Source: Pontibacillus marinus BH030004 = DSM 16465
GTDB taxonomy: Bacteria > Bacillota > Bacilli > Bacillales > BH030062
Reading direction: 5' to 3'
NCBI RefSeq assembly: GCF_000425225.1
Contig: NZ_AULJ01000013.1
Coordinates: 45,707 to 109,706 of the forward strand
Length of the DNA stretch: 64,000 bases
Positions 35,478 to 44,656 of this stretch are shown here, piece after piece (position 1 is the first letter of the stretch; each line of letters starts with the position of its first letter). Below the pieces are notes generated by a model, which searched no databases, had not been told where the DNA came from, and was given only the letters and a program-made list of their open reading frames with translations. Made by a program: the position numbers and the translations under genes.

Positions 35478-37019
35478 ATGTCAGTTGATCAAACGTTAGA
35501 ACAAGCATTTAAAGAACGCGTTGAAAAAATTAAAAGAGGCGGCGGTGAAAAATACCATAAAAAGAATGAAGAAAAGGGTAAACTTTTCGCACGTAAACGC
35601 CTTGAGCTTCTTTTTGATGATGGCGTTGAAATTGAAGATGCCTTCTTTGCCAATAACCAAGCAGAAGGTCTACCTGCTGATGGTGTTGTAACAGGTATGG
35701 GGAAAATTAATGGTGAAACGGTCTGTGTTATGGCCAACGACTCTACAGTAAAAGCAGGTTCCTGGGGAGCAAGAACTGTAGAAAAAATTATTCGTATTCA
35801 AGAAACCGCTCTCAAACTTGAGGTACCCATGCTTTATCTTGTCGACTCTGCAGGTGCACGTATTACAGATCAAATTGAAATGTTCCCTAACCGCCGTGGT
35901 GCAGGACGCATTTTCTATAATCAAGTCAAACTATCTGGTCGCGTACCTCAAATTTGTCTCCTATTTGGTCCATCTGCAGCGGGTGGTGCTTACATCCCAG
36001 CCTTCTGTGACATTGTAGTCATGGTGGATGGAAACGCATCGATGTATCTTGGATCCCCTCGTATGGCTGAGAAAGTTATTGGGGAAAAAGTAAGCCTTGA
36101 AGAAATGGGTGGAGCAAGGATGCATTGCTCTGAATCAGGTTGTGGAGACGTACTAGCGAAGTCAGAAGAGGAAGCGATTGAGTATGCTCGTAAATACTTA
36201 ACCTACTTCCCTCAAAACTATAAAGAAAAGCCAAAAACCTATGAAGCTCATCCAATCAAACCTCATGATAAATCGATTGAAGAGCTGATTCCAGAGAACC
36301 AAAACGCTCCTTTCAACATGTATGACTTTATTGATCGTTTAATTGACGAAGATTCCTTTTGTGAAATTAAACGACGTTTTGCAAAAGAATTGATCACAGG
36401 GTTAGCACGTATAAATGGTAAACCTGTTGGAATTATCGCTAATCAGCCAAAACAAAAAGGTGGCGTATTATTCCACGACTCTGCGGATAAGGCAGCGAAG
36501 TTTATCAATCTATGTGATGCTTTCCATATTCCGCTTCTATTCCTTGCTGATATACCAGGATTCATGATCGGTACGCGTGTGGAAAAAGCAGGCATTATTC
36601 GTCACGGAGCCAAAATGATCTCCGCTATGAGTGAAGCATCAGTACCTAAGATCTCCGTTGTTGTACGTAAAGCCTATGGTGCAGGTCTATATGCTATGGC
36701 AGGTCCGGCATTTGAACCAGATTGCTGTATAGCCCTCCCAAGTGCGCAAATTGCAGTAATGGGTCCAGAAGCAGCTGTAAACGCTGTTTATGCGAATAAA
36801 ATTGCTGAATTACCTGAGGAAGAGCGTCCACAATTCATAAAAGAGAAGCAAGAAGAATATAAAGAAAATATCGATATCTATCGTTTAGCATCTGAAATGA
36901 TTGTGGATGATATTGTCGAACCAGCTCAATTACGTGATCAACTCATCAAACGTTACGAAATGTATGAATCGAAAAATCTTACATTCACTGAGCGGAAGCA
37001 TGGTGTCTATCCGGTATAA
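35478..37019 (+). CDS. yngE: Carboxyltransferase subunit (methylcrotonyl-CoA carboxylase beta)
   Basis: 513 residues of the propionyl/methylcrotonyl carboxyltransferase family: LYLVDSAGARITDQIEMFPN, FGPSAAGGAYIPAFCDIVVM, and the second half with PGFMIGTRVEKAGIIRHGAKM and MAGPAFEPD. Works with the biotin carboxylase and carrier encoded at 32191-33749 to make 3-methylglutaconyl-CoA. AAAGGAGG precedes ATG. Last gene of the operon. Confidence 0.92.
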   Translation: MSVDQTLEQAFKERVEKIKRGGGEKYHKKNEEKGKLFARKRLELLFDDGVEIEDAFFANNQAEGLPADGVVTGMGKINGETVCVMANDSTVKAGSWGARTVEKIIRIQETALKLEVPMLYLVDSAGARITDQIEMFPNRRGAGRIFYNQVKLSGRVPQICLLFGPSAAGGAYIPAFCDIVVMVDGNASMYLGSPRMAEKVIGEKVSLEEMGGARMHCSESGCGDVLAKSEEEAIEYARKYLTYFPQNYKEKPKTYEAHPIKPHDKSIEELIPENQNAPFNMYDFIDRLIDEDSFCEIKRRFAKELITGLARINGKPVGIIANQPKQKGGVLFHDSADKAAKFINLCDAFHIPLLFLADIPGFMIGTRVEKAGIIRHGAKMISAMSEASVPKISVVVRKAYGAGLYAMAGPAFEPDCCIALPSAQIAVMGPEAAVNAVYANKIAELPEEERPQFIKEKQEEYKENIDIYRLASEMIVDDIVEPAQLRDQLIKRYEMYESKNLTFTERKHGVYPV

Positions 37020-37031
37020 CAACATCAAGTA

Positions 37032-37064
37032 GAAAAACCCGTGTGCTTATCCATGCGGGTTTTC
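37032..37064 (+). terminator. Terminator after the leucine/isovalerate operon
   Basis: AAAACCCG pairs with CGGGTTTT (outer GAAA/TTTC) around a 13-nt loop; only a short T tract, in the stem, follows. Confidence 0.65.
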
Positions 37065-37107
37065 CACGTTAAAAAGAAAGCACGAGGAAGAGATAGGGGG
37101 AAACAGA

Positions 37108-37884
37108 ATGACAGATGCCAAACAACGGGTTCAAGAGACATTCAGCAAAAATGCAGAGAAATATGTGACAAGTAATACCCATGCGAAAGGAAAAGATTTA
37201 GCCTTAATGGTTGAATGGTCTGAACCTAACAGCGACTGGATATCTTTAGACATTGCTACTGGAGGCGGCCATGTTGCCAAGACCTTTTCTCCACACGTAA
37301 ACAAAGTAGTAGCAAGTGATCTAACAAAAGAAATGCTTGAAAACACAGCTTCTCACTTAGGAGAATACAAGAATATTTCTTATGAAGTAGCGGATGCAGA
37401 ACAGCTTCCTTTTTCAGATCAATCTTTTGACCTTATAACATGTCGAATAGCATCACATCATTTTCCGAATCCAAAAAGTTTTATACGCGAAGTAAGTCGT
37501 GTATTGAAACAAGACGGTAAATTTATTATGATCGATAACGTTGCTCCTGAAGAAACAGAACTAGCAGACTTTATGAACACATTAGAAAATATGAGGGATA
37601 CAAGTCATGTTCGATGTTTACCCGTTTCTGAATGGCAAAAGCTTTGTAAGAAGTATCATTTGCATGTGTTAAAAAGTCGAACACGGAAAAAGACGTTTGA
37701 TTTTCATGATTGGGTGAATCGTACAGTAGAGGATGAATCTACGAAACAGAAGGTATCTTCTTACTTGAGAGATGCTGACCCTACAATGAAAGATTATTTT
37801 CAAATAAAAGAAACACCAGAAGACATCGAAGCATTCTCCATTGATGAATGGATGGTGTTATGCGAGAAATTACCAACAACGTAA
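37108..37884 (+). CDS. Class I SAM-dependent methyltransferase
   Basis: 258 residues of the UbiE/MenG-like family. SAM-binding motif I ISLDIATGGGHVAKTF, acidic strand VVASDLTKEML, VADAEQLPFSDQSFDLITCR and motif IV-like EVSRVLKQDGKFIMID. Substrate unknown. AGGGGG precedes ATG. It lies 27 nt before murE and may share its transcript. Confidence 0.85.
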   Translation: MTDAKQRVQETFSKNAEKYVTSNTHAKGKDLALMVEWSEPNSDWISLDIATGGGHVAKTFSPHVNKVVASDLTKEMLENTASHLGEYKNISYEVADAEQLPFSDQSFDLITCRIASHHFPNPKSFIREVSRVLKQDGKFIMIDNVAPEETELADFMNTLENMRDTSHVRCLPVSEWQKLCKKYHLHVLKSRTRKKTFDFHDWVNRTVEDESTKQKVSSYLRDADPTMKDYFQIKETPEDIEAFSIDEWMVLCEKLPTT

Positions 37885-37910
37885 CGAACTAAACAGGCAG
37901 GTGTACACAC

Positions 37911-39365
37911 ATGAAACTAAGCGATATATTAGGTGACATTGAATATGAAGTGGTATGGGGAGATATTGAAGTGCCAATTGATTGTATTTCTTATCACTCA
38001 GACAAAATGAAACAAGACTCTCTGTTTGTTTGTGTAGAAGGGTCTAAGCATGACGGCCACGATTATATTGCTCAAGCAGTCATGAAAGGTAGTAGAGCTA
38101 TAATCGTGGAGAAAAAAGTAGCCTTAGAGTTTATTCCAAAGGGTTGTACAGTCGTGCAAGTAAATAATACCCGTAAACTCTTACCGTTCATAGCTAGCCG
38201 TTTTTATGATAATCCTTCAGAGTCTTTCAATCTAGTAGGTGTTACAGGTACAAATGGTAAAACATCCGTCACACACATGATCTCTTTTATTCTAAGCTAC
38301 GCAGATCGACATGTAGGGAGTATTGGAACTCTCGGAGATCAGATGAATCAAGAAGTAATTGATACCACAAGGACCACACCTACAACACCAGAGGCCTTTG
38401 ATTTACAACAAGTCTTTGGCCATATGAGAGATCGAGGTGTGACAGATGTGGTAATGGAGGTCTCTTCAATGGGACTTGAACTTCATCGTGTGGATAGCTG
38501 TGACTTCACGGTTGGGATCTTTACCAATCTATCTCCTGAACATCTAGACGACCATGTTACATTCGAACGATATAAAGAAGCCAAACTAAAGCTCTTTTCA
38601 CTAGCTCCACATTCAGTTATCAATGCGGATGACGCACATGCGGAGGATTTTATTCAGGCTTCTAAAGGAGATTGTCAAACCTATGGCATTGACAACCTTG
38701 ATGCTGATTGGGTTGCAAAAGACGTTTCTGTTCAAGTGAATGGTGTAACGTTTACCCTTGTTGGGCATGATGTTCATACAGAAGTCACTATTCCTATACC
38801 AGGTCGCTTTACTGTGTACAATGCTTTAGCTGCTATAAGCACTTGCCTATCTCTTGATGTTCCGCTTCAAACGATTCTTGATGCGTTAAAAGAAATAAAG
38901 GGTCCAGATGGTCGCTTGCAAACCATTCAATCTCCTGAGGGATATACCATTATGGTGGATTATGCTCATACTCCTGATGCACTAGACAATGTATTATCAA
39001 ATCTGAAACCTTATACAGCAGGAAAACTGATTCTGGTTTTCGGTTGTGGTGGCGACAGAGATGAAGCTAAACGTCCACGTATGGGTGAAATCGCAAGTAA
39101 ATGGTGTGACCACATTATTTTGACCTCAGATAATCCAAGAAAAGAAGAACCGATGTCGATTATAAAAGATATTGAAAAGGGCATAGGGATGATCAAAGAA
39201 TACGATATCATCGAAGACCGCGAAAAAGCCATTCAATATGCCATGAAGAATGCAGAGAAAGAAGATATCATTCTCATCGCTGGTAAAGGAAATGAAACCT
39301 ACCAAATTGTTGGGGAGGAAAAGCTACCTTTCAGTGATGTTCAAGTGGTAAAAGAAAATCTGTAA
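37911..39365 (+). CDS. murE: UDP-MurNAc-tripeptide synthetase MurE family
   Basis: 484 residues. Mur ligase: ATP loop GVTGTNGKTSVTHMIS, TTRTTPTTPE, the carbamoylated-Lys segment RYKEAKLKLFS, and the DNPR motif in TSDNPRKEEP, which marks meso-diaminopimelate specificity. Adds the third stem-peptide residue in peptidoglycan synthesis. No other dcw-cluster genes are nearby, so this may be a stand-alone main enzyme or a second copy. Followed 24 nt later by a small membrane protein. Confidence 0.88.
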   Translation: MKLSDILGDIEYEVVWGDIEVPIDCISYHSDKMKQDSLFVCVEGSKHDGHDYIAQAVMKGSRAIIVEKKVALEFIPKGCTVVQVNNTRKLLPFIASRFYDNPSESFNLVGVTGTNGKTSVTHMISFILSYADRHVGSIGTLGDQMNQEVIDTTRTTPTTPEAFDLQQVFGHMRDRGVTDVVMEVSSMGLELHRVDSCDFTVGIFTNLSPEHLDDHVTFERYKEAKLKLFSLAPHSVINADDAHAEDFIQASKGDCQTYGIDNLDADWVAKDVSVQVNGVTFTLVGHDVHTEVTIPIPGRFTVYNALAAISTCLSLDVPLQTILDALKEIKGPDGRLQTIQSPEGYTIMVDYAHTPDALDNVLSNLKPYTAGKLILVFGCGGDRDEAKRPRMGEIASKWCDHIILTSDNPRKEEPMSIIKDIEKGIGMIKEYDIIEDREKAIQYAMKNAEKEDIILIAGKGNETYQIVGEEKLPFSDVQVVKENL

Positions 39366-39389
39366 GCTATTTAGGAGGGAACGCGTAAC

Positions 39390-39677
39390 GTGAACTCAAG
39401 GCAAATGATCTTTGTTGGACTCTCGGTATTCATAGGCGTTTATTTCGCCATGAGAGGCTTTGATTTGATTCAATTGTATGATTCAATGGAAGGAAAAACA
39501 GAATCTTTTCGTTTCTTAGTATTTACCATCACAGATCAACTGACCAAACAAACCGTTCCCCTAATCGCCGCACTTCTTATTGGAGTAGGGTTTCTATGTA
39601 TTATCATTCCAATCATTCTAATGTATAAGAAGCGGAAGACATTAAAGCATGAACCATATAGGGAAAGTACATCTTAA
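39390..39677 (+). CDS. Small two-helix membrane protein
   Basis: 95 residues. Two hydrophobic helices (QMIFVGLSVFIGVYFAMRGF; LIAALLIGVGFLCIIIPIIL) joined by a soluble loop, with a basic C-terminal end (KKRKT). I do not recognise a family. GTG start at 39390 follows AGGAGGG by about 10 nt. Position right after murE suggests coexpression; function unknown. Confidence 0.65.
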   Translation: MNSRQMIFVGLSVFIGVYFAMRGFDLIQLYDSMEGKTESFRFLVFTITDQLTKQTVPLIAALLIGVGFLCIIIPIILMYKKRKTLKHEPYRESTS

Positions 39678-39685
39678 TACGTAAT

Positions 39686-39720
39686 AAAAAGCAGAATCTG
39701 TAGTTAGATCTGCTTTTTTT
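39686..39720 (+). terminator. Terminator after murE unit
   Basis: AAAGCAGA - ATCTGTAGTTAGA - TCTGCTTT followed by T residues. Confidence 0.85.
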
Positions 39721-39789
39721 ATTTTGCCTGTTAATCTTTATAGATAAAATGGATTACTTTCATTGTAAGATTATATATTTAATAATTAG

Positions 39790-39823
39790 AAAATAGCCAG
39801 GGCTTAAATACAGGCCCTGGCTT
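39790..39823 (-). terminator. Terminator for the acetyl-CoA-synthetase-like gene
   Basis: GCCAGGGC (39796-39803) and GCCCTGGC (39814-39821) form an 8-bp GC-rich stem, with A/T-rich flanks on both strands. Confidence 0.75.
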
Positions 39824-39828
39824 CTTTT

Positions 39829-41784
39829 TTAATTATGTTGTTCTTGTTTTCCTAATTCTCGTATTTTATCAACTGTCTCTGGATTTTCTAATGCAGATAA
39901 ATCTCCTGCATCTTCATTTAGGTACGCGGAACGAATGACACGTCTCATAACTTTAGCATTTCGGGTTTTAGGTAGATCCTCCACAAAGTGTAAATGTTTT
40001 AATGCTAAAGCTTTACCCAATACATCTACAGCATGCTTAAGAATGGAGGACTTTAATTCTTCTGAAGCGGTATAATTAGGTTTTAAAACGACAAAACCAA
40101 CTGGTGTTTCACCTTTTACATCATGAGGGATACCAATTACCCCAGCTTCAATGACTGCGTCATGATCGACAAGTACGGATTCAATTTCAGCTGGCCCAGT
40201 TCGTTTCCCAGCTACATTTAACGTATCATCAGAACGACCTGTAATCGTATAATAACCTTCGTCATCATGGATCACCCAATCTCCATGAACCCAAGTATCT
40301 GGCCAACGATTCCAGTATGTGTTTTCATAACGCTCATTTTCTTTGTAAAAGCCATTTGTCATTCCTACCCATGGCTTTGTAATGACTAACTCTCCCACTT
40401 CATTTTTAATGGATGTTGCCTGTTTATCATATACGTGTACATCCATACCAGGAATAGCAGCATTAAAGGTTACAGGACTAATTGGTTTTGTTAATACATT
40501 CGTAAATATCCCACCAGAGATTTCAGTTCCGCCTGAATAATTAATAATTGGAATTTGTGAGTTCCCTACATCTTCAAACAACCACATCCATGGCTCATGG
40601 TTCCATGGTTCACCTGAAGAACCAAAGGCTTTTAATGAAGAGATATCATGCTTATTTACCCAAGATGATCCATGCTTCATAAGAGTGCGAACAAGGGTTG
40701 GAGCAATTCCTAAATGCGTTACTTGGTGTTGTTCTACTAATTGCCATAAGCGATCCGGGTTAGGATAGTCAGGGGTTCCTTCAAACATGACGATACTTGA
40801 ACCGTTTACTAATCCACCATATACAAGGAAGGGACCCATCATCCAACCCATATCTGTGTACCAAAAAAGGGTATCTTCCTGTTTCACATCCATCATGACG
40901 CCAGCATCAAAGGCAGATTTAATCGGAAAGCCTGCATGCGTATGAAGGGTTCCTTTTGGTTTACCTGTCGTACCTGATGTATAAATAATCATAAAGGGAT
41001 CATCAGCATTCGTTTCAAGTGTTTTAAGGTCATTTATAGGCTTGCGAATGTGGTCCCAATCTACATCACGTTCGTTATTCCATGCAATATCTCGCCCTGT
41101 TCGTTTAACTACGATGACTTTTTCAATAGAGGAGGATTTAGAAGCGGCTTTATCTGCTTCTTCCTTCATAGGTATTGTTTTACCTTTGCGGTGAAAACCG
41201 TCTGCTGTAATAAGGTATTTGGACTCAGCAGCGTTAATACGTGTAGCCACGGCATCTGCTTTATAACCTGAGAAAGCAGGGGAGAAGATTGCTCCTATTT
41301 TTGAAGCGGCTAGCATAGCAAATAACGTTTCAGGTAACATCGGCATATAAATTGTAATAATATCACCTTGTTGAATTCCTAATTGCTGAAATCCTGCTGC
41401 TGTTTGATTCACTTCATCTTGGAGCTCTTTATAGGTGAAAGTTCGTGTTTCACCATCATCACTTTCCCAAATAAGGGCTGTTTTATTAGCCTTATCATTT
41501 CGCTTAGCCCATTTGTCTACTGCATTATGTGTAACATTCATTTTACCGTTAACAAACCAATTTGGATATTTTACACCTTTGGACAAATCCAGGGTTTTAT
41601 CATAGTCTTGAAACCATTCGATCCCAAGTTCTTCAACGGCTTTATCCCAAAACCATTCTAAATCATCAATAGACTTTTCGTGGAACCTATCATAGTCTGA
41701 GAAACCTAGTGATTTCATCCATTGATAAAGTCGTGTAGAATCAATATAAGATTGCGATGGATACCAAACTGCTTGCTGTGACAT
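39829..41784 (-). CDS. Acetyl-CoA synthetase family (AMP-forming) acyl-CoA synthetase
   Basis: 651 residues, AcsA-like size. ANL motifs: IIYTSGTTGKPKGTLHTHAG, NYSGGTEISGG, WVHGDWVIHDDEGYYTITGR and the C-terminal PKTRNAKVMRRVIR with the catalytic Lys that acetyltransferases can modify. Activates acetate or another short acid to its CoA ester. ATG at 41784 is chosen: GGGAGGT lies just upstream, while the ATG at 41799 overlaps that site. The promoter overlaps a cre site. Divergent from the ClpN-GNAT gene. Confidence 0.87.
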   Translation of the reverse strand: MSQQAVWYPSQSYIDSTRLYQWMKSLGFSDYDRFHEKSIDDLEWFWDKAVEELGIEWFQDYDKTLDLSKGVKYPNWFVNGKMNVTHNAVDKWAKRNDKANKTALIWESDDGETRTFTYKELQDEVNQTAAGFQQLGIQQGDIITIYMPMLPETLFAMLAASKIGAIFSPAFSGYKADAVATRINAAESKYLITADGFHRKGKTIPMKEEADKAASKSSSIEKVIVVKRTGRDIAWNNERDVDWDHIRKPINDLKTLETNADDPFMIIYTSGTTGKPKGTLHTHAGFPIKSAFDAGVMMDVKQEDTLFWYTDMGWMMGPFLVYGGLVNGSSIVMFEGTPDYPNPDRLWQLVEQHQVTHLGIAPTLVRTLMKHGSSWVNKHDISSLKAFGSSGEPWNHEPWMWLFEDVGNSQIPIINYSGGTEISGGIFTNVLTKPISPVTFNAAIPGMDVHVYDKQATSIKNEVGELVITKPWVGMTNGFYKENERYENTYWNRWPDTWVHGDWVIHDDEGYYTITGRSDDTLNVAGKRTGPAEIESVLVDHDAVIEAGVIGIPHDVKGETPVGFVVLKPNYTASEELKSSILKHAVDVLGKALALKHLHFVEDLPKTRNAKVMRRVIRSAYLNEDAGDLSALENPETVDKIRELGKQEQHN

Positions 41785-41834
41785 TGAAAGACCTCCCATA
41801 AAAGTACATAAATTTTCAGAATGTTCTACATCCT

Positions 41835-41863
41835 ATTATACAATTTATGTGAAAGCGCTTCAA
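41835..41863 (-). promoter_or_regulatory. Promoter of the synthetase gene overlapped by a cre-like site
   Basis: On the minus strand TTGAAG (-35, 41858-41863), a 17-nt spacer and TATAAT (-10, 41835-41840). The cre-like TTGAAGCGCTTTCA (41850-41863; 12 of 14 consensus positions) covers the -35, so CcpA should repress in glucose. Confidence 0.65.
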
Positions 41864-41907
41864 AAATTATAGTGACTAGAATAAAAGGATAAGGAGAGAT
41901 GAACAAA

Positions 41908-42756
41908 ATGGAGTATCATTTCACACCTAAAATTCAAAAGCAACTGGATGTCTTACAAAACATTGAACAGGGGCCTATTTATCCGTATCAGCTTTTTGCT
42001 AACTTGCTATATGAACCTACTGGTGTATGTGTCGAAGTGCTTATTTATATGATTCAGCATCTTGGTAAGGAAAAAATGTATTATTTCAAAGAATCTGGTG
42101 ATCAGTTACGTGAAGAAGAAGCGGCTTATAGTATGGGGGAATTGACCGTTTCAGAATCGATGAAAATGGTTTTGTCAGAAGCGGATAAAAGGAGGAAGCG
42201 GTATAATCAAAGTTTTATTACCGAGGGCCACATATTCCATGCCATGTTAACAAAGGACCCAATTGTAGCTAAGTTAATTCCAGCATCTTTACGAGAAGAT
42301 ATTCGTTCTTTTACAAGCGTTCCAAGGGATATGACTGTAAATCTACGTCACTATGAAATGCCTAAAGTAATGTTGGAAGATGGAATTACAATTATGAGAG
42401 CAACAGTAAAAGATCGGGAAGAGTTGGTACGATTTATATCAGAAGGGTTTGGAGATCCGTGGGTGAAGACTATACAGATCGCATTAGAAGAGGATCATCC
42501 ACCACTTTATATTGCAAGGAAAGAAGAAGAACTAATCGGATTTGCTTGCTATGATTCTGTACGTCATCAGAAGGGGGTATATGGACCAATGGGAACCTCT
42601 CCTAAAGTACGTACAAAAGGAGTGGGCTACGCACTTTTACATACTTGCCTAGAAGAAATGAAACAGAAAGGCTACGAGTATGCCATTCTAGGAGAGGCAG
42701 GTCCAATAGAATATTATGAACGAGCTTGTGGAGCAAAGTTAATACCGATAGATTGA
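41908..42756 (+). CDS. Fusion of a Clp N-domain-like region and a GNAT acetyltransferase
   Basis: 282 residues. The first ~120 resemble two Clp_N repeats, as in ClpC/ClpA N-domains: TPKIQKQLDVLQNIEQGPIY, and VSESMKMVLSEADKRRKRYN followed by an H-IFHAML segment. The rest is a GNAT domain: IMRATVKDREELVRFISEGF, acetyl-CoA loop VRTKGVGYALLHTCLEEM and EYYERACGAKLI. Possibly an acyltransferase with a peptide-binding module. ATG at 41908 (11 nt after AAGGAG) is preferred over 41899 (2 nt). Divergent from the synthetase, a layout like B. subtilis acuA-acsA. Confidence 0.7.
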   Translation: MEYHFTPKIQKQLDVLQNIEQGPIYPYQLFANLLYEPTGVCVEVLIYMIQHLGKEKMYYFKESGDQLREEEAAYSMGELTVSESMKMVLSEADKRRKRYNQSFITEGHIFHAMLTKDPIVAKLIPASLREDIRSFTSVPRDMTVNLRHYEMPKVMLEDGITIMRATVKDREELVRFISEGFGDPWVKTIQIALEEDHPPLYIARKEEELIGFACYDSVRHQKGVYGPMGTSPKVRTKGVGYALLHTCLEEMKQKGYEYAILGEAGPIEYYERACGAKLIPID

Positions 42757-43137
42757 CTATTGATAGACTTCTTTCATAATTTTATTCAAAATATGAATCT
42801 GTTCATCGAAAAGCATTTTGTAATGTTTCTTCAGAACTTCAAATTCTTCTTCACCTTTAGGCGTAACACGATACCAATACACTTTCTGGCGTTTCTTTTC
42901 ATGAGATTTGTAATCCTCAGTACGGTGAAGCAGACCTTCCTCATGCATATCATGAAGCGTATCAAGAAGAGTAGAAGGTGCAGGCTGCCAGTTTCCTGTG
43001 AGCTTACTAAATTCTTCTTTAAAGTGCTCGCTAATCATAGAGTTGCGCTTATGAAGCAGGTGAAGAATATAAAACTTTGTAAATTGAGCCGCAGACATAT
43101 TCAGAGCAAACTTTTTCGGATTGTTTTTATGAGACAT
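42757..43137 (-). CDS. PadR family transcriptional regulator
   Basis: 126 residues. Winged-helix region FTKFYILHLLHKRNSMISEH, then PAPSTLLDTLHDMHEEGLLH and VYWYRVTPKGEEEFEVL, typical of PadR/PhenolicAcid repressors. A short C-terminal helix (MLFDEQIHILNKIMKEVY) would dimerise. ATG at 43137 follows GAGGTGA by 8 nt; an upstream ATG at 43173 has no site. Target unknown; the divergent FAD oxidoreductase gene is one candidate. Confidence 0.82.
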   Translation of the reverse strand: MSHKNNPKKFALNMSAAQFTKFYILHLLHKRNSMISEHFKEEFSKLTGNWQPAPSTLLDTLHDMHEEGLLHRTEDYKSHEKKRQKVYWYRVTPKGEEEFEVLKKHYKMLFDEQIHILNKIMKEVYQ

Positions 43138-43194
43138 GGAAAGTTCACCTCGCATTGGTATATATTCTTTCAATTACCAATTCTATCACATTTG

Positions 43195-43214
43195 AACTTA
43201 GTAGTAACTCAGAA
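43195..43214 (+). repeat. Dispersed CTTAGTAGCAACTCC repeat, copy 4 (diverged)
   Basis: AACTTAGTAGTAACTCAGAA, with two changes from the core. It lies upstream of the PadR gene. A palindrome AGAAC-AAAT-GTTCT follows at 43255-43268. Confidence 0.5.
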
Positions 43215-43413
43215 AGCCTTTTTGAAAGGATAAAATGCCAAAAATACGGGGTCGAGAACAAATGTTCTGTTGTTCGTTGGAAGCATTTATTATAAAGCTT
43301 AAAGGACAGCTTTTTAGGAATAATAAAAATACGGAAACAATAATTGAGTCAATCTTTATGATCTTGTAGAATAGCTACGGAAGCAAAACTGAATAGAAAA
43401 GGTGTTTTTGAAT

Positions 43414-44541
43414 ATGCAATCAACGATCGTTATAGGCGCTGGAATTCTTGGTGCATCTACTGCTTATCACTTAGCCAAAGAGGGTGTAAACGTGACATTA
43501 GTAGATCGAAAAGATACAGGCCAAGCTACAGAAGCTGCTGCTGGAATCGTATGTCCATGGCTTACCCAGCGACGCAACAAACCATGGTATCGCTTAGTAA
43601 AAGGCGGAGCGAAATATTATCCAACCTTAATCCAAGAGTTAGAGGATCAAGGAGAGACTGAAACCGGATATGCTCGCGTTGGTGCCATTAATATATTTGA
43701 TACTGATGAAAAACTAGAAAAGAAGATGGAAATTGCACGTCAGAGACTTGAAACGGCTCCTGAAATGGGGGAAGTAACAAAGCTTTCTGCAGAAGAAACG
43801 AAAAAGTTATTTCCTGTATTATCTGATGAGTACGGTGCTGTTCATATAAGTGGTGGTGCACGAGTGAACGGAAGGGAATTACGAGATGCTCTCATCCGTG
43901 GTGCTAAAAAGAACGGTGCTACTTTTATAGAACAAGATACTTCACTCATTTTTGAAGGCTCTACCGTAACTGGTGTGAAGATCAATGGGGAAGATCACTT
44001 TGCTGATCAAGTCATCGTAACAGGAGGAGCTTGGTCTAAAGAGCTTTTAGAACCTATGGGAATGAACTTTCAGGTTCGACCACAGAAAGCACAAATCGTT
44101 CATTTACAGATGCCAAACACCGATACGAGTCATTGGCCTGTGCTCATGCCACCTTATAACAAATACATGCTTACGTTTAATGACGGAAAAGTTGTAGTTG
44201 GTGCTACACATGAGGATGAAGCAGGGTTCGATAACCGAGTAACAGCTGAAGCCATTCATGAAATCTTGGATAAAGCCTTTAAAGTGGCTCCTGGTTTAGC
44301 TGAAAGTACCTATGTAGAAACGAAGGTGGGATTTAGACCATTTACACCAGGCTTTTTACCAATTGTAGGTGCTGTACCCGAAACAAAAGGTCTTTACGTC
44401 GCAAATGGCCTTGGTGCATCCGGCTTAACAAGTGGACCATACTTAGGCGCACAGTTAGCTCAACACGTTATGGGGCAAGAAACTGAACTCGACTTAAATG
44501 ATTATGATGTCTCCACAGCATTTGATTCAGATAAAGCATAA
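43414..44541 (+). CDS. FAD-dependent oxidoreductase (D-amino acid dehydrogenase/glycine oxidase type)
   Basis: 375 residues of the DAO family. FAD-binding VIGAGILGASTAYHLAKEG, then VTLVDRKDTGQATEAAAGIV, HISGGARVNGRELRDALI, ADQVIVTGGAWSKELL, and the C-terminal GFRPFTPGFLPIVGAV, LGASGLTSGP. Oxidises an amino acid or secondary amine; substrate not clear. ATG at 43414 is 9 nt after AAAAGGTG. Alone in its transcript. Confidence 0.83.
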   Translation: MQSTIVIGAGILGASTAYHLAKEGVNVTLVDRKDTGQATEAAAGIVCPWLTQRRNKPWYRLVKGGAKYYPTLIQELEDQGETETGYARVGAINIFDTDEKLEKKMEIARQRLETAPEMGEVTKLSAEETKKLFPVLSDEYGAVHISGGARVNGRELRDALIRGAKKNGATFIEQDTSLIFEGSTVTGVKINGEDHFADQVIVTGGAWSKELLEPMGMNFQVRPQKAQIVHLQMPNTDTSHWPVLMPPYNKYMLTFNDGKVVVGATHEDEAGFDNRVTAEAIHEILDKAFKVAPGLAESTYVETKVGFRPFTPGFLPIVGAVPETKGLYVANGLGASGLTSGPYLGAQLAQHVMGQETELDLNDYDVSTAFDSDKA

Positions 44542-44656
44542 AGGATTGTCTAATGGTGGCTGAGCATGTATAATTCGTTCAGTCGCCTGAAGACAAACAT
44601 ATAAAACTTTAAATACTGGATATTTTGTATTATTGTGATAAAATATCTCTGTAATC

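Noticed and set aside
43255-43268. AGAACAAATGTTCT as a third LexA box
   Set aside because: Only 12 of 14 positions match, the leading CG is lost, and no promoter surrounds it as at parE and the endonuclease gene. It may be a PadR or other operator instead.
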